A DNA stretch of 64,000 bases, taken from CAZQFV01 sp964613665 (GTDB lineage: Bacteria; Chloroflexota; Chloroflexia; DTKN01). The stretch is from NCBI GenBank assembly GCA_964613665.1, contig CAZTIG010000014.1, positions 14,547 through 78,546 of the forward strand, given 5' to 3'. Under the pieces are notes generated by a model, which did no database searches, was not told the origin of the DNA, and saw nothing but the letters and a program-made list of their open reading frames with translations. Of the stretch, positions 33,385 to 42,093 are shown piece by piece (within the stretch, counting starts at the first letter, position 1; each line of letters starts with the position of its first letter). The translations under genes were made by a program, and so were the position numbers.

Positions 33385-34371
33385 ATGAGCGGGACAGTCT
33401 TGCGTGCCGAACAGCTGGAAGCCTTCTACGTACTGGACGTGTTTGGAACCCGCAAGGTGGTCAAGGCGGTGAATGGGGTCGACGTGGAGATTGCGGAGAA
33501 CGAAGTCTATGGCATCGCTGGCGAGAGCGGCTGTGGCAAGACCACCCTGCTAAAGGCGCTCTATGGGGCCATCGAGCCTCCGCTGCGGTTGATGGGGGGC
33601 AGCCTCCAATACTACCGAGACGGGAGTGTGATCGACGCCTTCTCCCTCGGCCCAGAGGAGTCCCGCCGGCTGCGCTGGGAGTACATCTCCTACGTCCCGC
33701 AGGGTTCCATGAATGTGCTCAACCCAGTGCTCAAGGTGAAGGAGAGCTACCGCGATTTCCTGGAGAGCCACGTGCGGGCGAAAACAAGGGCAGAAGTCTT
33801 CACGATGGCCCGGGAGCACATCGCAGCGCTGGGGCTGCCTGCCAGCGTTCTGGACTCCTATCCCCATCAGTTGTCCGGCGGTATGCGGCAGAGAGCTACC
33901 ATTGCCCTGGCGGCCCTGCTCAAGCCCCGCATCGTCATCGCCGACGAGCCCACCACGGCGCTGGATGTCGTCGTCCAGCGGGGCGTCATCCAGCTGCTCA
34001 AGGAGATCCAAAGCAGGCTGGGCAATACGATCATCCTGGTGACCCATGACATGGGCGTTCAGGCGAATATCGCCGACCGGGTCGCCATCATGTACGCGGG
34101 CAAGATCGTCGAGGAGGCGGCGACGCAGCAGATCTTTGACCGTCCGCTGCATCCCTACACCAGGTACCTGATCAACTCCCTGCCGGGGTTTGGCGACAAG
34201 GAGTTGCGGGAGGGCGTTCCCGGGAGCCCTCCTTCCCTCATCAACCTGCCCAGTGGCTGCGCGTTCCATCCGAGATGCCCCCACGCCGTCGATCTCTGCA
34301 AGGAGCGGACACCAGGGCTGGCTGTTGCAGAGCCCGAACACAAAGTCGCCTGTTGGCTGATCGGAGAGTAG
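33385..34371 (+). CDS. ABC transporter ATP-binding protein, DppD/OppD type
   Basis: A 328-residue ATPase: Walker A (GIAGESGCGKTTLLKALYG), Q-loop (YISYVPQGSMNVLNP), signature (YPHQLSGGMRQRATIALAALL), Walker B (IVIADEPTTALD), H-loop (ILVTHDMG) and the C-terminal oligopeptide-type domain with a Cys cluster (CAFHPRCPHAVDLCKERTPGL) that can bind an Fe-S cluster in this family. GTG 33373 overlapping the upstream stop is an alternative start. Confidence 0.9.
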   Translation: MSGTVLRAEQLEAFYVLDVFGTRKVVKAVNGVDVEIAENEVYGIAGESGCGKTTLLKALYGAIEPPLRLMGGSLQYYRDGSVIDAFSLGPEESRRLRWEYISYVPQGSMNVLNPVLKVKESYRDFLESHVRAKTRAEVFTMAREHIAALGLPASVLDSYPHQLSGGMRQRATIALAALLKPRIVIADEPTTALDVVVQRGVIQLLKEIQSRLGNTIILVTHDMGVQANIADRVAIMYAGKIVEEAATQQIFDRPLHPYTRYLINSLPGFGDKELREGVPGSPPSLINLPSGCAFHPRCPHAVDLCKERTPGLAVAEPEHKVACWLIGE

Positions 34372-34375
34372 CACC

Positions 34376-35344
34376 GTGGAGAAACTGCTTGAGGTCTCCG
34401 GGCTTACGAAGGTCTTTACCCTGGGAAGCCTTTTCTCTCGAGTCAGGATCACCGCTGTGGATCACGTTTCGTTCCACATTGCCCCGGCAGAGATCTATGC
34501 CCTGGCCGGCGAAAGCGGGTGTGGGAAGACGACCATAGCCAGGATTATCCTGGGTTTCGAGGAGCCGACCTCGGGCACGATTGTCTACCGTGGCCGGAAG
34601 TGTGCCGGAAACGAAAAGGTGTGGTTCACCGAAAGGGTGCAGGCGATCTTCCAGAATCCTTTCGAGACGTTCAACCCGTTGCGGACGGTCGATCGGTATT
34701 TCTTCGAGACGACTGCCAACTACAAACTGGCGGGAAGCCGGGTCGAAGCCGTCCGCCTGATCGATGAGAAGCTGCAGGCGGTGGGCCTGTGCTACGAAGA
34801 GCTCGCCGGCAAGTACCCCAGCGAGTTCTCCGGAGGGCAGTTGCAGAGGATCTCCGTAGCCAGGGCCCTCCTTACCAACCCGGCCCTTCTGATTGCCGAT
34901 GAACCCGTTTCGATGGTGGATGCTTCCCTGAGAATGTCCATCGTGAATCTGTTCAAGTCGCTCAGGGAGAACGTCGGTGTGAGCGTGCTCTACATCACCC
35001 ACGATCTGGCCACCGCCTACTACGTCAGCGACCGCATCGCCGTCATGTTCAGAGGCAACATCGTGGAGATGGGGCCGGTGGAACAGGTTCTGATGGAGCC
35101 CAAACACCCCTACACCCAGTTGCTTCGGGAGTCCATCCCCAAGGCCGATTTCCGCAGGCGGTGGGACCAGCCCCTTTCACTCATCGAGACGGAACAGCAG
35201 GAGTACTTGAGGGCTGGTTGCAAGTTCGCCGGAAGATGCCCGGGTGTTATGGATGTGTGTAGGAACCAGGTGCCGGAAGATGTCGCCGTGGACGGGGTGG
35301 TTGTCCGCTGCCACAAGTTCGCAGCCGGCGCCGGTTCTCGTTGA
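34376..35344 (+). CDS. ABC transporter ATP-binding protein, DppF/OppF type
   Basis: A 322-residue ATPase: Walker A (YALAGESGCGKTTIARIILG), signature (YPSEFSGGQLQRISVARALL), Walker B (LLIADEPVSMVD), H-loop (VLYITHDLATAYYVSD) and the same C-terminal Cys cluster (CKFAGRCPGVMDVCRNQVP). Asp of the D-loop is D in SMVDASLR, as in OppF. It completes the five-gene importer and starts 4 bp after DppD. Confidence 0.9.
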   Translation: MEKLLEVSGLTKVFTLGSLFSRVRITAVDHVSFHIAPAEIYALAGESGCGKTTIARIILGFEEPTSGTIVYRGRKCAGNEKVWFTERVQAIFQNPFETFNPLRTVDRYFFETTANYKLAGSRVEAVRLIDEKLQAVGLCYEELAGKYPSEFSGGQLQRISVARALLTNPALLIADEPVSMVDASLRMSIVNLFKSLRENVGVSVLYITHDLATAYYVSDRIAVMFRGNIVEMGPVEQVLMEPKHPYTQLLRESIPKADFRRRWDQPLSLIETEQQEYLRAGCKFAGRCPGVMDVCRNQVPEDVAVDGVVVRCHKFAAGAGSR

Positions 35345-35408
35345 ATGAGGGACGGGTTCGTCAGCCGGCTCCCCGTAGGCGTCTCGGCCGCCTGGAGGTG
35401 TCCCGGCA

Positions 35409-37988
35409 TTGGAGGTTGATGTGGTGACCCAGACAGTCGAAGATCGTGCAGCCCACCTGGTTTCCCAGATGACCCTCGATGAGAAGGTTTCGCAGATAGT
35501 GTTCGAGTCTCCGGCTATCGAGCGGCTGGACATTCCCCGCTACAACTGGTGGAACGAATGTCTGCACGGTGTGGGCCGAGCCGGCGTGGCGACCGTGTTT
35601 CCGCAGGCCATCGGCCTGGCCGCAACCTGGGACCCCGACCTGATCCTGCGCGTCGCCACCGCCATCGCCGACGAGGCCCGGGCCAAGCATCACCAGGCGC
35701 TCCGACGCGGTTTTTCCGGGATCTACACAGGTCTGACCTTCTGGTCGCCCAACATCAACATCTTCCGCGACCCCCGCTGGGGACGGGGACAGGAGACCTA
35801 TGGCGAGGACCCCTACCTGGCCGCGCGGATGGGGGTGGCCTTTGTGCAGGGCCTCCAGGGGAATGACCCTCATTACCTGAAGCTGGTGGCCACGCCCAAG
35901 CACTTTGCCGTGCATAGCGGCCCGGAACTCGAGCGGCATCACTTTGACGCCCGGGTCGGCGAGCGCGACCTGCGGGAGACCTACCTGTTTGCCTTCGAGG
36001 CCTGTGTCAGGGAAGGGAAGGCGGCCTCGGTCATGGGGGCCTACAACCGGCTGAACGGGGAGCCCTGCTGCGCCAGCCCGACGCTCCTGGATCGTGTCCT
36101 CCGCCGGGAGTGGGGCTTCGAGGGGTTCGTGGTATCCGACTGTCTGGCCATCAAGGACATCCACGCCCACCACAAGGTAGTGGCCACACCGGAGGAAGCA
36201 GCCGCTCTGGCAGTGCAGGCCGGGTGCGATCTGGAGTGCGGCCAGACCTTCTACGCCCTTGTGGATGCGGTGAAGCACGGCCTGATTGCGGAGGAGACGA
36301 TCGACCGGGCCGTCCGCCGGCTCTTCCAGGCCCGCTTCCGCTTGGGCATGTTCGATCCGCCGGAGCAAGTCCCCTACGCCCACATCCCCTATGACGTCAT
36401 CCACTCCCCTGCCCATCGGGAACTGGCCCTCCGGGCCGCGCGGGAATCGATCGTCCTTCTGAAGAACGAGGGCAACCTGCTTCCTCTTTCGAAAGACATT
36501 GCCTCCATCGCCGTCATCGGCCCGAACGCGAGCGACGTTCAGGTGCTGCTGGGCAACTATAGCGGCACGCCGGCCACGGCCGTCACCCCACTAGAGGGTA
36601 TCCGGAGAAAGGTGTCCCCCGCCACCAAGCTCTATTACGCGCGGGGGTGCGACATCGCCGCGGGCGTTCCGCGGCTGGAAGCGATCCCTTCGGCCTGCCT
36701 CTATCCGGCCGAGGGGGAGGGGCCGGGCCTGACGGGAGAGTACTATGACAACCCCGCCTGGGCGGGGGCGCCCGCCTTGCGGCGGGTGGACCGCAGCATC
36801 GACTTTGTCTGGAAGGACACCACGCCACTGGCGCAGGAGTGGGGCAACCCCTTCGCCATCCGCTGGACGGGATACCTGGTGCCCCCGGTCAGTGGACGCT
36901 ACCGGCTCGGCATCCATGGTTTCAGCCGGTACCGCCTCTATCTCGACGGCCGGTTGATCGCCGAGTATGAGGGCATCCACATCCCCATCCTGGACACCGA
37001 GGAGGTCGAACTGGAGGCCGGCCGCTTCTACCCACTTCGACTGGACTATGCCAGCCATGGCATCAGCCCACAGGTGCAACTGCTCTGGTCGATCCCCCAA
37101 GCCGATCCGGAGCCCCAGGCCTTGGAGGTAGCGGCCAAGGCCGAAGTGATCGTCGCCGTGATGGGCATTTCCCCGGCCCTGGAGGGGGAGGAAATGCCCG
37201 TCCGGGTGGACGGATTTTCCGGGGGCGACCGCACCCGCATCGACCTGCCGGAGGTTCAGGAAAGGTTGCTGCGGCAACTCTACGCCCTGGGCAAGCCGAT
37301 CGTGCTCGTGCTCCTGAACGGCAGCCCCCTGGCCGTGAACTGGGCTGCCGAGCACATCCCCGCCATCATCGAGGCCTGGTATCCCGGTCAGGCTGGCGGA
37401 GAAGCGATTGCCGACGTGCTGTTCGGCGATTACAACCCCGCCGGGCGACTTCCGGTCACCTTTTACCGCTCCGTGGAGGATCTGCCTCCATTCGAAGACT
37501 ATACCATGGAAGGCCGCACCTACCGCTACTTCCCCGGGGAAGCGCTCTTTCCCTTCGGCTACGGTCTGAGCTACACCACCTTCCGGCTGGAAAACCTGCG
37601 TCTGGACCGCACCGCCGTAGGGATTGGGGAAGAGGTAGCCATCCGCGCCGATGCGACCAACACCGGAACCCGGGCCGGCGACGAGGTCGTGCAGCTCTAC
37701 GTACATTTCCCGGATGCTCCCCGGCCCGGCCCGATCCGGGAACTCAAGGGCTTCCGGCGCTTGTCCCTGCAGCCCGGGGAACGGCGAACGGTTTCTTTCA
37801 CCCTGGGGACCGACCTGTTCGGCCGGTATGATGAGCACGGAAGGTACGTCGTGCGTCCGGGCCGGGTGGAGATCATGGTCGGCCACTCATCGCAGCACCT
37901 GCCGCTGCGGGCCACGCTCGAACTCCGAGTTCCGGCCGAGGTCGTCCAGGTCCGACGGGGCTTCTTCGGCCGGGAGTGCGTGGAGTAG
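35409..37988 (+). CDS. GH3 beta-xylosidase-like glycoside hydrolase with PA14 insert
   Basis: An 859-residue intracellular GH3 enzyme (no signal peptide). N-terminal barrel with TFWSPNINIFRDPRWGRGQE and KHFAVHSGPELERHHF. The catalytic nucleophile Asp is in GFVVSDCLAI. The (alpha/beta) sandwich has ARESIVLLKNEGNLLPL and carries an inserted PA14 domain (GLTGEYYDNPAWAGAPAL to about residue 560), then WYPGQAGGEAIADVLFGDYNPAGRLPVTFY and a fibronectin III-like end. KHFAVHSGPE and SDC fit the beta-xylosidase branch better than beta-glucosidase. It lies downstream of the oligosaccharide importer and upstream of xylA/xylB. TTG 35409 or GTG 35424 (GGAGG 8 bp before) may start it. Confidence 0.85.
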   Translation: MEVDVVTQTVEDRAAHLVSQMTLDEKVSQIVFESPAIERLDIPRYNWWNECLHGVGRAGVATVFPQAIGLAATWDPDLILRVATAIADEARAKHHQALRRGFSGIYTGLTFWSPNINIFRDPRWGRGQETYGEDPYLAARMGVAFVQGLQGNDPHYLKLVATPKHFAVHSGPELERHHFDARVGERDLRETYLFAFEACVREGKAASVMGAYNRLNGEPCCASPTLLDRVLRREWGFEGFVVSDCLAIKDIHAHHKVVATPEEAAALAVQAGCDLECGQTFYALVDAVKHGLIAEETIDRAVRRLFQARFRLGMFDPPEQVPYAHIPYDVIHSPAHRELALRAARESIVLLKNEGNLLPLSKDIASIAVIGPNASDVQVLLGNYSGTPATAVTPLEGIRRKVSPATKLYYARGCDIAAGVPRLEAIPSACLYPAEGEGPGLTGEYYDNPAWAGAPALRRVDRSIDFVWKDTTPLAQEWGNPFAIRWTGYLVPPVSGRYRLGIHGFSRYRLYLDGRLIAEYEGIHIPILDTEEVELEAGRFYPLRLDYASHGISPQVQLLWSIPQADPEPQALEVAAKAEVIVAVMGISPALEGEEMPVRVDGFSGGDRTRIDLPEVQERLLRQLYALGKPIVLVLLNGSPLAVNWAAEHIPAIIEAWYPGQAGGEAIADVLFGDYNPAGRLPVTFYRSVEDLPPFEDYTMEGRTYRYFPGEALFPFGYGLSYTTFRLENLRLDRTAVGIGEEVAIRADATNTGTRAGDEVVQLYVHFPDAPRPGPIRELKGFRRLSLQPGERRTVSFTLGTDLFGRYDEHGRYVVRPGRVEIMVGHSSQHLPLRATLELRVPAEVVQVRRGFFGRECVE

Positions 37989-38085
37989 CCCGGCCGGGTC
38001 CCCGGCGCGCGCCCGGACGGACCCCGCGCATGGGTCGGGCGAGGAAGTTGCGCGGATCGTTCCCGATCGATCCAAGGAGGATATC

Positions 38086-39255
38086 ATGTCCGATCGCTAT
38101 CAGCCCAAACCGGAAGATAGATTCACCTTCGGCCTGTGGACGGTGGGCAATGTGGGGCGCGATCCCTTCGGCGAACCGGTTCGCCATCCCCTCCCGCCGA
38201 TAGAACTGGTCCACCTCCTGGCGGAAGTCGGTGCCTACGGGGTCAACTTGCACGACAACGACCTGGTGCCGATCGACGCCACCCCGGCCGAACGTGATCG
38301 GATCGTGGCCGAGTTCCAGCGTGCCCTGCAGGAGACCGGGCTGGTGGTACCGATGGCCACGACCAACCTCTTCGGCGATCCGGCCTTCAAGGACGGCGCC
38401 TTTACCTCCAACGACCCCCGGGTGCGGGCCTATGCCCTGCAGAAGACGATGCGGGCCATCGACCTGGGCGTGGAGTTGGGGGCTCAAGTTTACGTCTTCT
38501 GGGGCGGACGCGAGGGTGTCGAGACCGACGCCGCCAAGGACCCCGCCCTGGCCCTGCAGCGCATGCGCGAGGCGCTGAACTTTCTCTGCGAGTATGTTCT
38601 GGATCGGGGTTATGACCTCAAGTTCGCGCTGGAGGCCAAGCCCAACGAGCCGCGCGGCGACATCTACCTGGCCACCACCGGCCACATGCTGGCCTTCATC
38701 GGCACGTTGGACCACCCGGAGATGGTCGGGGTCAACCCGGAGGTGGCGCACGAGCACATGGCCGGCCTGAACTTCCTGCACGCCATCGCCCAGGCCTGGG
38801 ATGCGGGCAAGCTCTTCCATATCGATCTGAACGACCAGGCCTTCGGCCGCTACGATCAGGACCTGCGCTTCGGCTCGGCCAACATCAAATCCGCCTTCTT
38901 CCTGGTCAAGTTCCTGGAGGACGTGGGCTACACGGGCAGCCGTCACTTCGATGCCCACGCCTACCGCACCGAGGACTATGCGGGGGTCAGGGAATTCGCC
39001 CGCGGCTGCATGCGCACCTACCTCATCCTGAAGGAAAAGGCGGCCCGGTGGAACGCCGACCCCGAGATCCAGGCCCTTCTGGCAGAGATCCACGCTGATG
39101 ACGGCGCTACCGACCCCTTCCAGGGCCGCTACACGCCGGAAAAGGCTGCGGCGCTCAAGATGGCCTCCTTCGACCGCCCGGCCCTGGGCCGGCGCGGCTT
39201 GGCCTACGAGCGGCTGGACCAGTTGACGATGGAGGTCCTGCTCGGCGTGCGCTAA
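38086..39255 (+). CDS. xylA: xylose isomerase
   Basis: A 389-residue TIM-barrel enzyme of the shorter, actinobacterial-type class. It converts D-xylose to D-xylulose. Conserved sites: FTFGLWTVGN, YGVNLHDNDLVP (catalytic His), MATTNLFGDPAFKDGAFTSN, YVFWGGREG, the metal-ligand region FALEAKPNEPRGDIYL, VNPEVAHEHMAGLNF, FHIDLNDQ and RHFDAHAYRTED. ATG 38086 follows AAGGAGG. Confidence 0.95.
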   Translation: MSDRYQPKPEDRFTFGLWTVGNVGRDPFGEPVRHPLPPIELVHLLAEVGAYGVNLHDNDLVPIDATPAERDRIVAEFQRALQETGLVVPMATTNLFGDPAFKDGAFTSNDPRVRAYALQKTMRAIDLGVELGAQVYVFWGGREGVETDAAKDPALALQRMREALNFLCEYVLDRGYDLKFALEAKPNEPRGDIYLATTGHMLAFIGTLDHPEMVGVNPEVAHEHMAGLNFLHAIAQAWDAGKLFHIDLNDQAFGRYDQDLRFGSANIKSAFFLVKFLEDVGYTGSRHFDAHAYRTEDYAGVREFARGCMRTYLILKEKAARWNADPEIQALLAEIHADDGATDPFQGRYTPEKAAALKMASFDRPALGRRGLAYERLDQLTMEVLLGVR

Positions 39256-39262
39256 GCGTGGC

Positions 39263-39312
39263 TCGCTCTGTCCCTTCGGCGCTACCCCTCCTTCGCCGAA
39301 GGGACAGAGCGA
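39263..39312. terminator. 19-bp perfect hairpin between xylA and xylB
   Basis: Arms 39263-39281 and 39294-39312 are exact reverse complements (TCGCTCTGTCCCTTCGGCG) around a 12-base loop. No U-run follows and xylB begins 26 bp later. It probably stabilises xylA mRNA or lowers xylB expression rather than ending the operon. Confidence 0.65.
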
Positions 39313-39337
39313 CACGGCTCGACGGCAGGAGGATGAG

Positions 39338-40843
39338 ATGGCCTGTTTTCTGGGGATCGACGTTTCCACGACGGCCACCAAGGCCCTGCTGATGGATGCG
39401 GCCGGCCGGGTCGTGGGCGTGGCCTCGTCGGAGTATACCTACGACGTGCCCCGCCCGCTGTGGAGCGAGCAGCACCCCGAGCTATGGTGGCAGGCCACGG
39501 TAGAGAGCATTGGTCAGGTGTTGGCCCAGTCGGGCGTGCGGCCGGCCGACATCCGGGGCATTGGGCTGACCGGGCAGATGCACGGCCTGGTGCTGCTGGA
39601 CGAAGCGGGCCAGGTGTTGCGCCCGGCGATCCTGTGGAACGACCAGCGCACCGCGGCCGAGTGCGACGAAATCCGCCGGCGGCTGGGCAGAGCAAGGCTG
39701 CTCCAGATCACCGGCAACGATGCCCTGACCGGTTTCACCGCCCCCAAGATCCTGTGGGTGCGGAACAACGAGCCGGCGCTCTTGGCCCGCACCCGCCACA
39801 TCCTGCTGCCCAAGGACTATGTGCGCTATCGGTTGACCGGCAAGTACGCCACCGACAAGGCCGACGGGGCCGGCATGTTGCTCTTCGACCTGGCCCGGCG
39901 CGACTGGTCCAAGACGGTTCTGGACGCCCTGGAAATCGACCCGGCCTGGTTGCCGGCGACCTTCGAGGGGCCGGAGGTGACCGGAAAGATCTCCTTACCG
40001 GCGGCAGAGGCCACCGGGTTGCGGTCCGGCACGCCGGTCGTGGCCGGCGGGGGCGACCAATCGGCGCAGGCCGTGGGGGTCGGGGCGGTGGAGGCGGGGA
40101 TCGTGGCCCTGACGTTGGGGACATCGGGCGTGGTCTTTGCCGGCGCGGACGAGCCGTTCGTCGAACCCGAGGGCCGCTTGCACGCCTTTTGCCACGCCGT
40201 GCCGGGGCGCTGGCACCTGATGGGGGTGATGCTTTCGGCCGGCGGCAGCCTGCGCTGGTACCGCGACACGCTGGCGCCGGGGAGGAGCTTCGACGATCTC
40301 CTGTCACCGGCAGCCGAGGTCCCCCCCGGCAGCGAAGGGCTTTTCTTCCTGCCCTATCTGACGGGCGAACGCACTCCGCACCCCGACCCGCTGGCCCGCG
40401 GCGCCTTCGTCGGCCTGACGGTACGCCACGGGCCGGCCCATCTGACGCGGGCCGTGTTGGAAGGTGTGGCCTATGGCCTGCGCGATGGCTTCGAATTGAT
40501 GCAGCAGGTGGGGCTGGGCAAGATCGCCCAGGTGCGCGTTTCCGGCGGCGGGGCCCGGAGCGCGCTATGGCGACAGATCCTGGCCGACGTGCTCTGCGCC
40601 GACTTGGTGACGGTCAACACCACCGAGGGGGCGGCCTATGGTGCGGCGCTCCTGGCGGCGGTGGGGGCCGGTGCCTTTGCCGATGTGGCAGAGGCCTGCG
40701 CGAGGGTCATCGAGGTCACCGGCAGCGCGGCGCCCGGCCCGGCGGCCGAAGTCTATGAGCAGATGTACCTGTCGTACCGAGAACTGTACCCGGCCCTGCG
40801 GCCCACATTCGTCGCCGTCGCGCGGCTGGGCGAAAGGCGGTAA
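39338..40843 (+). CDS. xylB: xylulokinase
   Basis: A 501-residue FGGY-family kinase that phosphorylates D-xylulose. Nucleotide and substrate sites: FLGIDVSTTATKALLMDAAG, GIGLTGQMHGLVLLDEAG, LWNDQRTAAEC, LLPKDYVRYRLTGKYATDKADGAGMLLFDL, VVAGGGDQSAQAVGVG, LGTSGVVFA and VSGGGARSALWRQILADVL. GCAGGAGG precedes ATG 39338. It completes uptake, hydrolysis and xylose catabolism in this island. Confidence 0.95.
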   Translation: MACFLGIDVSTTATKALLMDAAGRVVGVASSEYTYDVPRPLWSEQHPELWWQATVESIGQVLAQSGVRPADIRGIGLTGQMHGLVLLDEAGQVLRPAILWNDQRTAAECDEIRRRLGRARLLQITGNDALTGFTAPKILWVRNNEPALLARTRHILLPKDYVRYRLTGKYATDKADGAGMLLFDLARRDWSKTVLDALEIDPAWLPATFEGPEVTGKISLPAAEATGLRSGTPVVAGGGDQSAQAVGVGAVEAGIVALTLGTSGVVFAGADEPFVEPEGRLHAFCHAVPGRWHLMGVMLSAGGSLRWYRDTLAPGRSFDDLLSPAAEVPPGSEGLFFLPYLTGERTPHPDPLARGAFVGLTVRHGPAHLTRAVLEGVAYGLRDGFELMQQVGLGKIAQVRVSGGGARSALWRQILADVLCADLVTVNTTEGAAYGAALLAAVGAGAFADVAEACARVIEVTGSAAPGPAAEVYEQMYLSYRELYPALRPTFVAVARLGERR

Positions 40844-40872
40844 CCCCCGGGCAAGCGCCCGCCCGACGATCA

Positions 40873-40896
40873 AGGCCGGCCCTCGGGGGCCGGCCT
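40873..40896. terminator. hairpin after xylB
   Basis: AGGCCGGCCC-TCGG-GGGCCGGCCT is a 10-bp perfect stem 30 bp after the xylB stop. No U-run follows, but it is well placed as the end of the island's transcript. Confidence 0.55.
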
Positions 40897-40901
40897 CACC
40901 T

Positions 40902-40962
40902 TGGGGCGGGAGACGGTACTCGAACCCGCGACAGCCTGCTTGCCAAGCAGGAACTCTACCGA
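40902..40962 (-). other. tRNA-like 3' remnant (anticodon-loop GGC), likely former attachment site
   Basis: On the minus strand a tRNA 3' half is visible: D-loop piece GGTAGAG, anticodon stem-loop CCTGC-TTGGCAA-GCAGG, variable loop, T-arm GCGGG-TTCGAGT-ACCGT (one G.A mismatch), acceptor CTCCCGC, then C-CCA. The 5' acceptor strand and first half of the D-stem are missing, so it cannot be a working tRNA. The anticodon GGC would read Ala, but the acceptor is Gly-like. An exact 11-bp inverted repeat, GCGACAGCCTG (40928-40938) and CAGGCTGTCGC (40963-40973), covers it. It lies 90 bp from the end of an integrase gene. Confidence 0.6.
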
Positions 40963-41054
40963 CAGGCTGTCGCAGTTTCTCGTGGGTGTCAGGGCGGAAA
41001 AGGGCACAGCCTGTGGAGGGCAGGGGATAGGATCCCCGCCGGTCTGGGCAGATT

Positions 41055-41984
41055 CTACGCCCTGCACTCCCAGGACGGCCGTTCAGGGCCACCTTTCAGT
41101 CGTCGTAGGAGAGGTGGCCAACCGCATCGCAGAGATCCTGATCGTCGGCCTCTGTAGATCGAGGTTGTGACCAGACTGCTATGCCCGAGGAGTCTCTGGA
41201 TCACTTTCAAATCGACTTTCCGTTTGCGGAGCCTGGTGGCGAAGGTGTGGCGAAGGACATGCGGGGTAACTTCGTGGCCCAGCACGGGCTGCACGTGCCG
41301 GTTGAAAACGACGGTTACAGAATCCTTGGAAAGGCGCTCCGAGTCCCCTCCACAGAAGACGGCCCGGGAGCCATTGCACAGCCTCTTGTAGGCGGGCAGT
41401 TGCTCACTCAACCGCGGGTGCAAGGGGACCTGGCGAGACTTTTGCCCCTTGCGTCTACGGACTGTGAGCACTTTGCCCTCAAAATCGATGTCGCTCCAGT
41501 CGAGGTTGACGGCTTCCTCGCGACGCAGGCCGCTGTACAGGAATAGGGCCACCATTGTGCGGTCACGAAAATCGAGGAACGGGGGGCGCGAGGGATCGCT
41601 GCCACCGATGAACGTCAGCACTTGCTTCTGAAGCTCTCTGTTCAAGGCTCGGGGAAAAGGCGGCGGGCGAGTGGGGCGTGCGAGCGCTTTGGCCGGCGAA
41701 ACGAGGACGTAACCCCGTTCGACAGCAAACTGGAAACCTCTGCAGAGCACGCAGACGTAGCTGGACACACTGGACTCGCTCAAACGTCTTGGCAAGAGGG
41801 AAGCCATGAAAGCATCGAGCATCGTGATCGTGATGTCTCGAATGTCGATGCCTGGGTGCTGGCGGTCCATGTAGGCAGTAAGGTGGTTCCATAACGACCG
41901 GTACTTCTTGAGTGTACCAGGAGCGACGTGCTTCCGGGACGCCATGAACCCGAGGTAGGCATCCCCAAGTTCTCTCACGTTCAC
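41055..41984 (-). CDS. tyrosine recombinase/integrase, frameshifted at its 3' end
   Basis: A 309-residue XerC/D-like integrase: SAM-like core-binding domain (residues 1-110) and catalytic domain with Arg (LFLYSGLRREEAVNL), Lys in the beta-hairpin region (LTVRRRKGQKSRQ), HxLRH (VTPHVLRHTFATRL), LGHSSLVTTSIY with the Tyr nucleophile. After that Tyr, 2 bases are missing: the alternate frame reads EADDQDLCDAVGHLSYDD-stop, the natural C-terminus. Catalytic residues remain, but the C-terminal helix used for cis/trans contacts is scrambled. GTG 41984 is the start. Confidence 0.8.
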   Translation of the reverse strand: MNVRELGDAYLGFMASRKHVAPGTLKKYRSLWNHLTAYMDRQHPGIDIRDITITMLDAFMASLLPRRLSESSVSSYVCVLCRGFQFAVERGYVLVSPAKALARPTRPPPFPRALNRELQKQVLTFIGGSDPSRPPFLDFRDRTMVALFLYSGLRREEAVNLDWSDIDFEGKVLTVRRRKGQKSRQVPLHPRLSEQLPAYKRLCNGSRAVFCGGDSERLSKDSVTVVFNRHVQPVLGHEVTPHVLRHTFATRLRKRKVDLKVIQRLLGHSSLVTTSIYRGRRSGSLRCGWPPLLRRLKGGPERPSWECRA

Positions 41985-42013
41985 CGATATCCGACACCTC
42001 GCCGCGAAAAGTG

Positions 42014-42076
42014 TGCTATACTGGTAGCCACAGTGGCCTCCTTTCGCTGTCGGTTTTCGGTGAAACCAGTATAGCA
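42014..42076. promoter_or_regulatory. 12-bp inverted repeat upstream of the integrase gene
   Basis: TGCTATACTGGT (42014-42025) and ACCAGTATAGCA (42065-42076) are exact reverse complements about 39 bp apart. Each carries TATACT, a -10-like hexamer, so two outward or inward promoters may lie here. An inner GCCACAGTGGC (42027-42037) is also palindromic. It could be an integrase-binding/attachment arm or an operator. Confidence 0.55.
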
Positions 42077-42093
42077 GAGGAGGTCACTGTGCG

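Noticed and set aside
40902..40962. A functional tRNA gene on the minus strand
   Set aside because: The 5' acceptor strand and half of the D-arm are missing and the T-stem has a mismatch, so it is treated as a remnant.
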